Shown: one piece after another, positions 10,055-17,340 of the stretch
Position numbering within the stretch: the stretch's first letter is position 1
Layout of the letters: every line of letters begins with the position of its first letter
Assembly: GCF_013284245.2 (NCBI RefSeq)
Contig: NZ_CP085876.1
Span: 5,482,001 to 5,546,000 of the forward strand
Source of the DNA: Brevibacillus sp. DP1.3A
Lineage (GTDB): Bacteria; Bacillota; Bacilli; Brevibacillales; Brevibacillaceae
Direction of reading: 5' to 3'
Length of the DNA: 64,000 nucleotides
Program-made: the position numbers and the translations under genes
The notes under the pieces: model-generated
Databases searched by the model: none
What the model saw: the letters and a program-made list of their open reading frames with translations, nothing else
Told to the model about the DNA's origin: nothing

Positions 10055-10939
10055 TTAGGCCACTAGCTGGCGTCTGAATTCAACAGGCGTCAGCTTTTTT
10101 AATTTTCTCTGCGGGCGATTTTTGTTGTAGAAGTCAATGTACTTCTCGATTCGCCTTTGTGCCTCATCGATACTTCGGATATCATAAGGATAGAGCCCTT
10201 CCGTTTTAAGATGCGAGAAGAAGCTCTCCATCGAGGCATTGTCATAACAGTTGCCTCTTCTAGACATGCTGATTTGGGCGCCAACCTTTGGCAGCATGTC
10301 GTGGTAAGCGTAGGACGTGTATTGGAATCCTTGATCGCTGTGAACGATCAGTCCAGTCACGTCTTTCGTCTTTTCAAAAGCTTTCTCAAAGGTCCGTAGG
10401 ACCAATTGATTGTCGTTGCGAACATCCATGTGATAGGCCACGATTTCGTTATTAAACAAATCTTTAATAGCAGACAGGTAGAGCCAAGTATCCGAGACAC
10501 GATACTGTGTGACGTCCGTTACCCACTTTTGATTGGGCACATCTGCTTTGAAATTACGCTGTAGAATATTTTGGGCAACTCGCCCCCCAACCGATGAAGC
10601 AAGGTGATAACGATACTTGCGACGTATTCGAGAACGGAGCCCCATTTCTTGCATGAGACGTAGTACCTTCTTATGATTGACCCACACCCCATGATCTTGC
10701 AGGAGAAATAGTTGGATTTGTCTATACCCATATTTACCGTGGTACTTCTTATACACAGCCTGGACTAAATCTTTCATAGACTTGTCCCGATCTATTCCTT
10801 GGCGTTTTAAGTATGCGTAGTATCCACTTCTTGAGACGCCAAACAGCTTACAGAGCTCACTGATGGTGTATTCTCCTGCTGCTTTCTTGATTGCGGCATA
10901 CTTATGGACTGCACCTCCCGCATCCAGATTTCCAAGCAC
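10055..10939 (-). CDS. IS3-family transposase OrfB (DDE integrase domain)
   Basis: Catalytic part of the transposase, made as an OrfAB fusion by -1 frameshifting. Shows the N-terminal HTH_21-type region (YYAYLKRQ, YGYRQIQLFL) and an rve-type DDE core: WVTDVTQY (first Asp), VHSDQGFQYTS (second Asp), and NASMESFFSHLKTE (Glu), ending in YNKNRPQRKLKKLTPVEFR. Length (294 codons) is normal, with no disruption. The open frame begins at a GTG inside the orfA overlap, consistent with synthesis by frameshift and not by independent initiation. Confidence 0.93.
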   Translation of the reverse strand: MLGNLDAGGAVHKYAAIKKAAGEYTISELCKLFGVSRSGYYAYLKRQGIDRDKSMKDLVQAVYKKYHGKYGYRQIQLFLLQDHGVWVNHKKVLRLMQEMGLRSRIRRKYRYHLASSVGGRVAQNILQRNFKADVPNQKWVTDVTQYRVSDTWLYLSAIKDLFNNEIVAYHMDVRNDNQLVLRTFEKAFEKTKDVTGLIVHSDQGFQYTSYAYHDMLPKVGAQISMSRRGNCYDNASMESFFSHLKTEGLYPYDIRSIDEAQRRIEKYIDFYNKNRPQRKLKKLTPVEFRRQLVA

Positions 10940-11205
10940 TTTTTTAGCATCTTATTCTCCCGCTTTAACTTTTCGATATATCTGTTTGCATCTATGTATT
11001 CTTCGCGACGGCCACGTTGATCTAGAAGACCAAACTCTCCGAGTTTCCTATACTTCCGCATCCAGACCTTTAGTCGGTCCTCATCATGAATTTTCAATTC
11101 TTCCATGATCACCCGTTTGGAAACACCCTTTAATCTCATCTGAATTGCTTGCAACTTAAGTTCTTCACTATAATGCTTAAACTTCTGCCCTTTCTTTGCT
11201 GGCAT
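10807..11205 (-). CDS. IS3-family transposase OrfA (helix-turn-helix)
   Basis: Begins MPAKKGQKFKHYSEELKLQA after a GGGGGTG ribosome binding site; the upstream in-frame ATG lacks one. It has an HTH (LKGVSKRVIMEELKI) and a leucine-zipper-like C-terminal helix (YIEKLKRENKMLKKCL). In-frame CTA AAA AAG (complement 10939-10945) gives the canonical slippery site that joins it to orfB; without slipping it ends at 10807. Confidence 0.88.
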   Translation of the reverse strand: MPAKKGQKFKHYSEELKLQAIQMRLKGVSKRVIMEELKIHDEDRLKVWMRKYRKLGEFGLLDQRGRREEYIDANRYIEKLKRENKMLKKCLEIWMREVQSISMPQSRKQQENTPSVSSVSCLASQEVDTTHT

Positions 11206-11310
11206 AAAAATACACCCCCTAAAGTTTTCATCGGTAAACCGCAGGGGTTTTTCCAATGTCTACTTTAAGGGGTGCACTTCAAAAAGGATTTCTTGTGTGC
11301 CTGGGGTTTA

Positions 11311-13551
11311 TTAATTTGCAGCTTTCTTTCTTATAGGTTTACTTCTTGCCTTCGTACTGGCTGTTTTATTGCCCTTTGCTTTCCCAGTTCCCTTACCCGT
11401 AGTTCTTTTATGGGTATCTGATACGATAGCTTTCTTTACATCAACAGGATTCAATCCTAGTTTTTCTAGAGCAAAATCCACAGCAAGAACTAGCTCATCA
11501 AAGCACCACATCATCACTTTCTTGTTGTGTTTTTCTGCTAGGTGTCTGCACATAGCAATCAATCCTTGATCAACATCCGCAGCGATAATAAGCCCCAAAA
11601 CATGAACCCGATCATCAATGCATTTCGCGATAAATTGTTGAATCATTTCTCTTCCCAAACGATGACTTTGGGTTATCGTCCCTTCTTCGTAGCTCTTTGC
11701 CATTCCCACAAAAACCGCATCGGAAATTCCCAAATTCTCGAGTTCCATCGTAAAACTAACGTCACCGAATTCTTGTCCATGATGAGGATGAAGCTTATGG
11801 TCCGTAAACGTCGCAAACGGCTTCATGATGCAAAGTAAGCTCTTTTCGCTTTGGCATTTGCGACAGCCTTCCACACTGTGGTTGCTACATTTCTCTTTCA
11901 AAAGTTGCAGGATTTCTGTCACTTCTGCTTTCTTCTCATCAGTCAGTGTTCGATCCCACACAGGCTTGAGACTCCGAATATCGGAAATATGGTACATTAC
12001 TTTGCTCGAAGTAGTTGTTTTAGTAACATACACCGTGTTGCCAATCAGATAGAAGTTAGTTTTTTCTCCTAGTTGGAGACGTATCCTAAAATACTTTTCT
12101 GCTAATTGGTTCAACAATTCATTTAGGTTCATCTGCGGAATCATCTGCATTCCATCGTAATAGGAAGTTACTTTCACTCTGTGACCTTCCGTACAAGTCA
12201 AAAGGGAGAGAGCAACAGATTCATGGCAGTATCCGCAACTTCCCTCTAATTCGCCCTTTTTTTGAATGGTAACCACTTCCGCTTTCCCACAGGATGGACA
12301 TACGATTTCATTATAATGCTGGCATTCTCCACAAAATGGTTTAAATATGGCAGTGGTATGTTTTCGTAAGACTTTATACAGGTTCTCCACGTTATACTCA
12401 ATCACTGACATGCTTCGTTCCTCATTTTGCTTACATCTCATGATTGTTTTTAATATGGACAGAATGACAGCTCTCTCTTCATTTGTATGAGTAAAATCTT
12501 TTAACGTTTCGTCGTCGTTCAATCCAAGGACTTCAAATTGTTCATCTAACGTTCCCTTTTCATAGATACCCTTCATATAACCCGTCAACTGTTTAATCCG
12601 TTGAAGTCCCCAGCGACGAAGAGTCGAAGCTTTTAGTTGTCGAGTCAGATAAATTTTCCCTTTATTTAAGTTGATTCCAAGCGAAGAAAACGTATCTTCC
12701 TCGACTTCTTCCTGATAGGTGGAACGTGCAGAGCCGTATTCCTCGTATCCCTTCATTTTCTCCATTATCGAACCCATATGCGGATCTGCCACGGTAAAGC
12801 GTTGTGGCATACCTTCGGGTGGTTTGGGATGATAAAGCGATGAGCTTTTCAAATCATCAACCTTAAACATACGTTTCATGACGTTATCTGAAATATTGAC
12901 CGATGTTGTATAAATTTTAAATACCTGTTGGATGGCAAGTGCTAACACTGTGGAGATACTATCAGTTGGCACACTAATGCTCACAAACCGCTCATCAATG
13001 TTCATCCAAAAGAACCCGTACTTCAACTCATAAACATGTTTACTATCTTCCGTTTCAGGCTCGATGTACTCATATCGTTCATGATATGAAAACGAAAATT
13101 CAAGGGTAGAAGGATCAACTTCGCTTTGGTCTATAATCTCGATGTTCTTCCATTCTCCCTTCGAATGAACTTCATCAATAAGTATTTGATTTAACGCGGC
13201 CAGGCCTTTGTTCTTTCCCCAATTTTTCATAAAATCCTTATGCATAAGCTTCGGATCGATTGGGATTAACATGTATAGCTGAAAACTAGGACGAGCACTA
13301 TAGCGGTTGTCTTCAAAACAATCCTCGATAGCTTTCTGATCGATTTCGGGACAAGCGTTTACGATTTTGATTAGCGTTTCTTTAGTGGATCTCATCAGAG
13401 CGTCCCCTATGCTCTTTACAGTGGTTCCTTTCGTCACCTGAAGATAACGTCTTACTAATGCTGTACTCTCCACTTTTGAAAACAACAACGATCGAATCGC
13501 TTTATTAGGTACATGTAACAATTTTCCCGTTTGTTTAATTCTCCTCGCCAT
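11311..13551 (-). CDS. Uncharacterised zinc-ribbon protein with probable Mrr-like nuclease C-terminus
   Basis: A 746-residue protein I cannot name. ATG at 13549-13551 is chosen because GGAGGGAATAC precedes it; an extension to 13623 would run through the upstream terminator. What is visible: an all-alpha/beta N-terminal half with no known motif; paired CxxC knuckles at 407/410, 418/421 and 439/442, and a further Cys cluster at 555-574 (zinc ribbons); then a stretch at about 590-690 patterned like an Mrr catalytic domain (GDVSF at 596-600, VFVGMAK at 613-619 in place of the usual QxK strand, VLGLIIAADV then WCFDELVLA). Residues 713-746 are Lys/Arg-rich. Its place in a restriction island makes a nucleic-acid-targeting defence role likely. 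The nuclease assignment is inference from pattern only. Confidence 0.6.
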   Translation of the reverse strand: MARRIKQTGKLLHVPNKAIRSLLFSKVESTALVRRYLQVTKGTTVKSIGDALMRSTKETLIKIVNACPEIDQKAIEDCFEDNRYSARPSFQLYMLIPIDPKLMHKDFMKNWGKNKGLAALNQILIDEVHSKGEWKNIEIIDQSEVDPSTLEFSFSYHERYEYIEPETEDSKHVYELKYGFFWMNIDERFVSISVPTDSISTVLALAIQQVFKIYTTSVNISDNVMKRMFKVDDLKSSSLYHPKPPEGMPQRFTVADPHMGSIMEKMKGYEEYGSARSTYQEEVEEDTFSSLGINLNKGKIYLTRQLKASTLRRWGLQRIKQLTGYMKGIYEKGTLDEQFEVLGLNDDETLKDFTHTNEERAVILSILKTIMRCKQNEERSMSVIEYNVENLYKVLRKHTTAIFKPFCGECQHYNEIVCPSCGKAEVVTIQKKGELEGSCGYCHESVALSLLTCTEGHRVKVTSYYDGMQMIPQMNLNELLNQLAEKYFRIRLQLGEKTNFYLIGNTVYVTKTTTSSKVMYHISDIRSLKPVWDRTLTDEKKAEVTEILQLLKEKCSNHSVEGCRKCQSEKSLLCIMKPFATFTDHKLHPHHGQEFGDVSFTMELENLGISDAVFVGMAKSYEEGTITQSHRLGREMIQQFIAKCIDDRVHVLGLIIAADVDQGLIAMCRHLAEKHNKKVMMWCFDELVLAVDFALEKLGLNPVDVKKAIVSDTHKRTTGKGTGKAKGNKTASTKARSKPIRKKAAN

Positions 13552-13581
13552 GTATTCCCTCCGTCCGGGTAATAATATAAT

Positions 13582-13621
13582 GAAAGGGCATCTCGGATTT
13601 CTTATTCCTAGATGCCCTTTC
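13582..13621 (-). terminator. Rho-independent terminator after the 64-residue ORF
   Basis: Perfect 12-bp arms GAAAGGGCATCT/AGATGCCCTTTC (13582-13593 and 13610-13621) with a 16-nt loop, downstream of the small ORF at 13654 and just before the ribosome binding site of the 746-residue gene. Confidence 0.75.
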
Positions 13622-13653
13622 ACTTCTCATGAAGTAAGTTATTTTCAACAAGC

Positions 13654-13848
13654 CTATTGTTCATCATCATTGTCGCTGTACTCTTTTATGATTTGTGTGA
13701 GGGATTTTCCTCCCTCTCGTTTGCGGAGGGTCTCAAGATGCATGTCGCTTCGTACACCAAAATCCAAACCATATTTTTCTTCAATGGTACCGACATGAGT
13801 ATCTCCTCTTTTTTGCCTGTACCTTCCGTCTATATTACGATCTCTCAT
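13654..13848 (-). CDS. Small hypothetical protein (64 residues)
   Basis: Charged, soluble protein beginning MRDRNIDGRYRQKRGDTHVG, with no signal peptide, membrane segment or cysteine. An AGGAGGG box sits nine bases before the ATG, a good promoter lies at 13884-13912 and a perfect terminator follows, so it is a complete small transcription unit. It opens the island's minus-strand series and could be a regulator or accessory factor, but nothing in the sequence fixes a function. Confidence 0.65.
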   Translation of the reverse strand: MRDRNIDGRYRQKRGDTHVGTIEEKYGLDFGVRSDMHLETLRKREGGKSLTQIIKEYSDNDDEQ

Positions 13849-13883
13849 TTGATGATCCCTCCTAATATGAAACTCACAATATA

Positions 13884-13912
13884 ATTTTACCCTTTCACAA
13901 AAAATTAGACAA
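13884..13912 (-). promoter_or_regulatory. Sigma-A type promoter for the small ORF
   Basis: On the minus strand TTGTCT (complement 13907-13912), 17-bp spacer, TAAAAT (complement 13884-13889), about 35 bp before the ATG. Confidence 0.65.
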
Positions 13913-14017
13913 TGCGTGCTTTTTCGACAAATCAGAGCTCAGTTTATTGTACATTAACTTGGTAATAATGGTGCCATGAGTACATCAGCTTGTGAAACTG
14001 TAAGGGAGGTACTAATC

Positions 14018-14177
14018 ATGAGTAAAAGCAAGGAAACGTATGCAAAACTAGCTGAAAGGTTTGAAAAAAGGGGACAGACATTGGTCACAAGCGAAGTCTG
14101 GAGATGGTCATTACCATTACTGTCTTGCCAAAAAGTCATATGATACTGCAGCTAGGGCACGAGAAAAGTCTTTATAA
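14018..14177 (+). pseudogene. Small gene, apparently frameshifted
   Basis: ATG after GGGAGGTACTAATC gives MSKSKETYAKLAERFEKRG, then changes frame near the A6G4 run at about 14065. The natural continuation in another frame reads DRHWSQAKSGDGHYHYCLAK and ends at TAA 14175-14177. The two halves together look like one small, charged protein of about 52 residues. The shift needed is +1 (or -2), so it is not a standard -1 slippage site; decay or a sequencing error are the simple explanations. Confidence 0.45.
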
Positions 14178-14234
14178 TCTCCACGAAAAAAGGGGCTTTC
14201 CTCAGCCGTTTTCACGGCTTTTGGGACAGCCCCA

Positions 14235-14363
14235 TTATGTATAGATGATGTCAGACGGGCATATCTCGTATCGCATCGGGTAAAAATCGAGATTAAACCC
14301 TTTGGCGATCTCGGTAATTTCGTCAATGGATCGCTCCAGTTCTTTTCGCTTGTCGTTGGTCAA
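14235..14363 (-). pseudogene. spoVR: Truncated spoVR 5' stump
   Basis: Begins at TTG (complement 14361-14363) behind the same AGGGGGAGG site as the copy at 1-159 and encodes the first 42 residues of SpoVR, ending ...SDIIYT then TAA. The stop is created exactly where homology with the left copy ends, so insertion of the island truncated this copy. Five codons differ at the protein or base level from the left copy. Confidence 0.88.
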
Positions 14364-14411
14364 ATTGTTTCGCCTCCCCCTTTTGCGGTCGGTCTACTTT
14401 ATGCATATGGG
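14238..14411. repeat. Right copy of 174-bp direct repeat (spoVR 5' end)
   Basis: Same orientation and length as 34-207, with about eight substitutions and no gaps. It marks the right boundary of the island. Beyond 14411 the sequence (GCACCGGGTT) no longer matches the left copy's flank. Confidence 0.9.
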
Positions 14412-14515
14412 CACCGGGTTAAAAGACGCCAACATTTAGAATAGATATTGCTTTTAATTCAAACAAAATAATCAACTATCCCCCTATCATTGCCAAAAAT
14501 ATTTTCAGAGACCTC

Positions 14516-14544
14516 TTTCATTTACTAATTTTTCCATATATAAT
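14516..14544 (+). promoter_or_regulatory. Candidate promoter for the secreted protein gene
   Basis: TTTCAT, 17-bp spacer, perfect TATAAT (14539-14544), 36 bp before the GTG start. The -35 element is weak, so an activator or alternative control is possible. Confidence 0.5.
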
Positions 14545-14580
14545 CAAAATTGTAAACACATTATGAGTGGAGGTCCTATA

Positions 14581-15222
14581 GTGAAACGGTTGTACACTCT
14601 ATTTCTTGCCATTTGTTTAATGGTAGTTTTCAGTGTTCCTCTTGCTTCTGCGGCAGAAGTCAATGAAAAAGTATCACCTATAGCCAATGAAAGAGTTATC
14701 AGTATCTTACAGAAAAACAATATTGACTTTAAAATTGTAGATGGTAATTTAAAGTTAGTCGAAACATCACCTGAATCCATATCTAAAGTCAATAATTTGC
14801 TTGTCTCAGAGTTTAAAACCAGTCTTAAAGCTGCTGCTTCTTATCCAACTCCCTACGTACACATGAAAACGCATGACATTAACACTTCCAAGAAATTCAA
14901 AGCAGCAGTAAAAACAGCGTTGGGAGCAGCCGTAGTCGAGTGGGCAAAAGCTGGTGGATTACCAGATCCTCGTAGAGTTGGTGTAGCTGCTGTTGGTGGA
15001 TTCGGTGTCTATTATTTCGTTAGTAGTGACACAGAAAACTTATATTTTGCTATTAAATACTTCTACAGAGAATTATCGGCTGGTAAATTTGATATGAACG
15101 GAAACTTCATTGGAGACTATGAAATCAAAAAAGAAATAAGAGTTACCAAAAATTCAAATTATACTGGTGGTAATCTTGAAGTAGATGTAAGAGAATCTAC
15201 TATAATAGACCCTTGGTTCTGA
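14581..15222 (+). CDS. Secreted protein of unknown function, bacteriocin-like layout
   Basis: 213 residues from a GTG start set seven bases after GGAGGTC; the ATG at 14563 lies upstream of this box. A signal peptide is clear: two basic residues, a hydrophobic core (LYTLFLAICLMVVFSVPLA) and an ASAA cleavage region. The mature part has a central Ala/Gly-rich helix (FKAAVKTALGAAVVEWAKAGG and VGVAAVGGFGVYYF), then a Tyr-rich charged segment (LYFAIKYFYRELSAGKFD) and ends in DPWF. There are no cysteines. A tiny membrane protein follows after 14 bp, the usual arrangement for a bacteriocin with its immunity protein. Large unmodified bacteriocins such as geobacillin 26 are a possible comparison; I cannot confirm homology. 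Confidence 0.6.
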   Translation: MKRLYTLFLAICLMVVFSVPLASAAEVNEKVSPIANERVISILQKNNIDFKIVDGNLKLVETSPESISKVNNLLVSEFKTSLKAAASYPTPYVHMKTHDINTSKKFKAAVKTALGAAVVEWAKAGGLPDPRRVGVAAVGGFGVYYFVSSDTENLYFAIKYFYRELSAGKFDMNGNFIGDYEIKKEIRVTKNSNYTGGNLEVDVRESTIIDPWF

Positions 15223-15236
15223 GATGAGGTGAGATA

Positions 15237-15410
15237 ATTAAAACTTTTGGGTACTTAATTACTTTCATACTCAACTTAATAGTAGCTTACTTTATTTACG
15301 ATCAATCCAGCTATGTAAAACCTCTATTGCAGTCTATTTTTATAGTGGCCTTGATCGGTATAATGGATTTAATCTCGAATAAAAAGAGTAATCAAGTAAA
15401 GCACAAATAA
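15237..15410 (+). CDS. Small membrane protein with ATT start, possible immunity protein
   Basis: An open frame of 57 codons beginning at ATT, five bases after GAGGTG, with no ATG, GTG or TTG at the right distance. It encodes KTFGYLITFILNLIVAYFIY, a polar link, then LLQSIFIVALIGIMDLI and a basic tail KKSNQVKHK: two membrane helices with a positive C-terminus. A strong terminator follows 14 bp after the stop. The position directly behind the secreted protein suggests self-protection. ATT initiation is rare (known for infC), which would keep expression low. The alternative is a chance ORF. Confidence 0.45.
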   Translation: MKTFGYLITFILNLIVAYFIYDQSSYVKPLLQSIFIVALIGIMDLISNKKSNQVKHK

Positions 15411-15423
15411 GATGCATCTAAAC

Positions 15424-15456
15424 AGCCTTAGTCCGGTAGTAGTTCGGACTAAGGCT
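15424..15456. terminator. Strong hairpin terminator
   Basis: Perfect 12-bp stem AGCCTTAGTCCG/CGGACTAAGGCT with a 9-nt loop, closing the secreted-protein/membrane-protein unit; ATTTCTG follows on the plus strand. Confidence 0.75.
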
Positions 15457-15484
15457 ATTTCTGTAAATTTGCTCTGTTATTCAT

Positions 15485-15515
15485 CCAGAAAAAAAGGCAT
15501 CCCCGATTGGAGACA
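15485..15515 (-). terminator. Terminator of the 60-residue ORF
   Basis: On the minus strand GGTGTCTCC-AATC-GGGGATGCC with three G-U pairs, followed by TTTTTTTC. Confidence 0.65.
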
Positions 15516-15542
15516 CCCTTGATTTGTTTTCTATCTTACTTC

Positions 15543-15725
15543 TTAACCCTTGAACCAGTCGCGTACACCAGAATAAATAAGAGCTCCTGCGAATACGACC
15601 ACAGCGGTGAGACCAACTCCATCTATTAGCGGGTCCAATCCATTAAGGAAGGAACCAGCTACCGGTGCTTTCAGCAATGCGTAGCCACCGAGGAGACCAC
15701 CTACGTTGGAAATCCATTTGTTCAT
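15543..15725 (-). CDS. Small hydrophobic glycine-rich protein (60 residues)
   Basis: Sequence MNKWISNVGGLLGGYALLKA, then a linker and a second hydrophobic helix (GVGLTAVVVFAGALIYSGV) ending in RDWFKG. GGGAGGTGACGTAAG precedes the ATG and a terminator follows, so it is a real unit. Two Gly/Ala-rich helices and a cationic, aromatic end resemble holins or small pore-forming peptides as well as many unnamed membrane miniproteins. No leader or processing site is evident. Function unknown. Confidence 0.6.
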   Translation of the reverse strand: MNKWISNVGGLLGGYALLKAPVAGSFLNGLDPLIDGVGLTAVVVFAGALIYSGVRDWFKG

Positions 15726-15922
15726 CTTACGTCACCTCCCGTCGCAGCAGCCTGTAAGCGTTGCCACTGCGATACTTTACTTTATGACGGAGGTTGACAA
15801 GCGGTCTGTACGGTAGTCCAAGGCGTGTTCACCAAATTACAATTGGGCTTTCATACCCGATTTACGTTAAAATAGAGAACAGACAAATGTACAGGTTATG
15901 CGAAAAAAGGAGTGACGCACTC

Positions 15923-16297
15923 ATGAAGCTGTTTTTGATGCTTGGCAGTATCAGTGGATTTCTTTCGGTTGCGTTAGGAGCATTCGGAGCACATGCACTG
16001 AAGGAAAAACTGGACGCCTATTCGCTGGGCATTTTCCATACGGGCGTGACCTATCAGACGACACATGCGCTGGCTCTGGTGCTGGTTGCCCTGTTGCTCA
16101 AATGGTACCCGGATTCTTCTGGCCTCGTATGGGCGGGCTGGTGCTTTGCAGCCGGAACTTTGGTCTTCTCCGGCAGCCTCTACACGCTGGCAATGACCGG
16201 TATTAAGGTTCTCGGAGCGATTACCCCGATTGGCGGCGTTTTGTTCCTCGCTGGATGGGCGCTGCTTGCGATTCATGCTTGGAAAACCGTATCGTAG
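15923..16297 (+). CDS. DUF423 family membrane protein (YwdK-like)
   Basis: 124 residues, the normal length of the family (B. subtilis YwdK). The ATG is chosen for its GGAGTGACG site; the longer frame to 15794 lacks one. Four membrane helices with the family's conserved start GSISGFLSVALGAFGAHALK, the TGVTYQTTHALALV block, and TPIGGVLFLAGWALL near the end. Function is not established for the family. It is followed by its own terminator. Confidence 0.88.
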   Translation: MKLFLMLGSISGFLSVALGAFGAHALKEKLDAYSLGIFHTGVTYQTTHALALVLVALLLKWYPDSSGLVWAGWCFAAGTLVFSGSLYTLAMTGIKVLGAITPIGGVLFLAGWALLAIHAWKTVS

Positions 16298-16310
16298 ACA
16301 AAAGCTTGCT

Positions 16311-16344
16311 AAAGGTTGGGATTCTGACTCCCAGCCTTTTTTCT
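16311..16344 (+). terminator. Rho-independent terminator after the DUF423 gene
   Basis: AAAGGTTGGGA-TTCTGAC-TCCCAGCCTTTTTT, a long stem with one G-U pair and a T-tract. Confidence 0.85.
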
Positions 16345-16463
16345 TTACGCCATGACTTCATCGGAACTTTGCCTGCCAATAACGCCAACTCCTGACACCC
16401 TCTATGGACGATGGCCATATGCTGTAGGGTTAGCAGTTACCCCACTCACAAGGAGAGGAAATC

Positions 16464-17087
16464 ATGACAAAGCCCTCCTATACACGCCCCTCGTACTTTT
16501 ACAGCGGAATACCAGATGTCTACATGCAGATGGGGTACTATCCGTTTCCCACTCCTTCTGCTACGGAACAGCTGAGTCGGAGTGTTCACATTCCGTATGC
16601 GATGTCGATGGCGGATCAATGTAAATACTTTATGGGGCAATCGGAAAAAATGATCGTGGGCGATGGGGCTATCGGGATCGCTACCTTGTCGAATCCCTTA
16701 CGCTCCGGTGTTCATTTATTTGTCCACCATTGGATGATCACCAATCCATCCCCGCACCCGATAGAAGCACATTTTTTGTTTGGCAAAGGCTCCTCCCTCA
16801 CTGGTGCAACTCTCTCACGTCAAGTGACTTCTGGTTATGTTCAACTCCCCGCTTGTCCCGCCGCCCAAGGGCAACTTTTGCATGGCACTGGCATGGCGGA
16901 TACCTTTTCTGATCACATTCATACTGCCACGCGAATCATTCCGGCGTCCTCCACCGTTGAGGCGACCCCTGGTGGACAGTGGATTCTCGGACCAGGAATG
17001 GCACTCATCGTTCGCGTTCCAAACACAGGTGAGAAGACATCCTTTTCCTTTTCAATAGACTGGTGGGAACAACCCGTATATGGGTAG
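16464..17087 (+). CDS. Hypothetical protein, possibly DUF6143 family
   Basis: 207 residues with a good AAGGAGAGG site. The N-terminal 35 residues are rich in Tyr, Pro and Ser (PSYTRPSYFYSGIPDVYMQM), and the rest is beta-rich with few charges (VHLFVHHWMITNPSPHPIEA; STVEATPGGQWILGPGMALIV). There is no signal peptide or membrane helix. The pattern resembles spore-associated proteins of Brevibacillus annotated as DUF6143, but I am unsure of that name. It stands alone between two terminators. Confidence 0.6.
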   Translation: MTKPSYTRPSYFYSGIPDVYMQMGYYPFPTPSATEQLSRSVHIPYAMSMADQCKYFMGQSEKMIVGDGAIGIATLSNPLRSGVHLFVHHWMITNPSPHPIEAHFLFGKGSSLTGATLSRQVTSGYVQLPACPAAQGQLLHGTGMADTFSDHIHTATRIIPASSTVEATPGGQWILGPGMALIVRVPNTGEKTSFSFSIDWWEQPVYG

Positions 17088-17132
17088 CTCTCACTGGAAT
17101 GCTTGACGGACAAGTATAGCCGCAACAAAAAA

Positions 17133-17154
17133 GGGAACCCCCAAAGGAGTTCCC
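17133..17154. terminator. Bidirectional hairpin
   Basis: GGGAAC/GTTCCC with an internal CCC/GG extension. The T-tract is best on the minus strand (TTTTTTG); on the plus strand it follows the 16464 gene. Confidence 0.6.
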
Positions 17155-17340
17155 TGTCATTTCACTTTGTATTTTCCCTATACCATGTTGAAAAGCCAAT
17201 TTTCACGTGATAAAATGAGAATTGGTCTGTTGGTCAATTGTAAATATGTAACTATTTTATCTCCAATATAATAGTACCACATTCACTTTCGATTGTCAAA
17301 CCTTCAGGCCAAAAATGGGGAACGAAAAAGGAGCGGTACC

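Larger units (their letters stand above)
10011..11281 (-). mobile_element. IS3-family insertion sequence (IS150/IS3-like), apparently intact
   Basis: About 1271 bp. The ends inferred from TG..CA termini are TGGTCAAGGCCCC on the left and, read on the minus strand, TGAAGTGCACCCC on the right; the subterminal parts share CCCC and AGT-GACA blocks. AAA flanks both sides and would fit a 3-bp target duplication. It contains overlapping orfA and orfB with an A-AAA-AAG slippery heptamer at 10939-10945 for the usual -1 frameshift. Exact ends were placed by eye. Confidence 0.85.
9993..11309 (-). terminator. Terminator of the zinc-ribbon gene, split by the IS element
   Basis: The flanks of the IS, 9993-10006 (AAACCCAAGCACAC) and 11295-11309 (GTGTGCCTGGGGTTT), are near-perfect complements. 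With the IS removed they would form a hairpin directly after the stop at 11311, ending on the minus strand in GGGTTTTTCT. The IS therefore sits in the loop of a former Rho-independent terminator. Confidence 0.7.

Noticed and set aside
14018..14177. Programmed -1 frameshift in the small border gene
   Set aside because: The frames require +1 or -2, and the run GAA AAA AGG is not a canonical slippery heptamer in phase.
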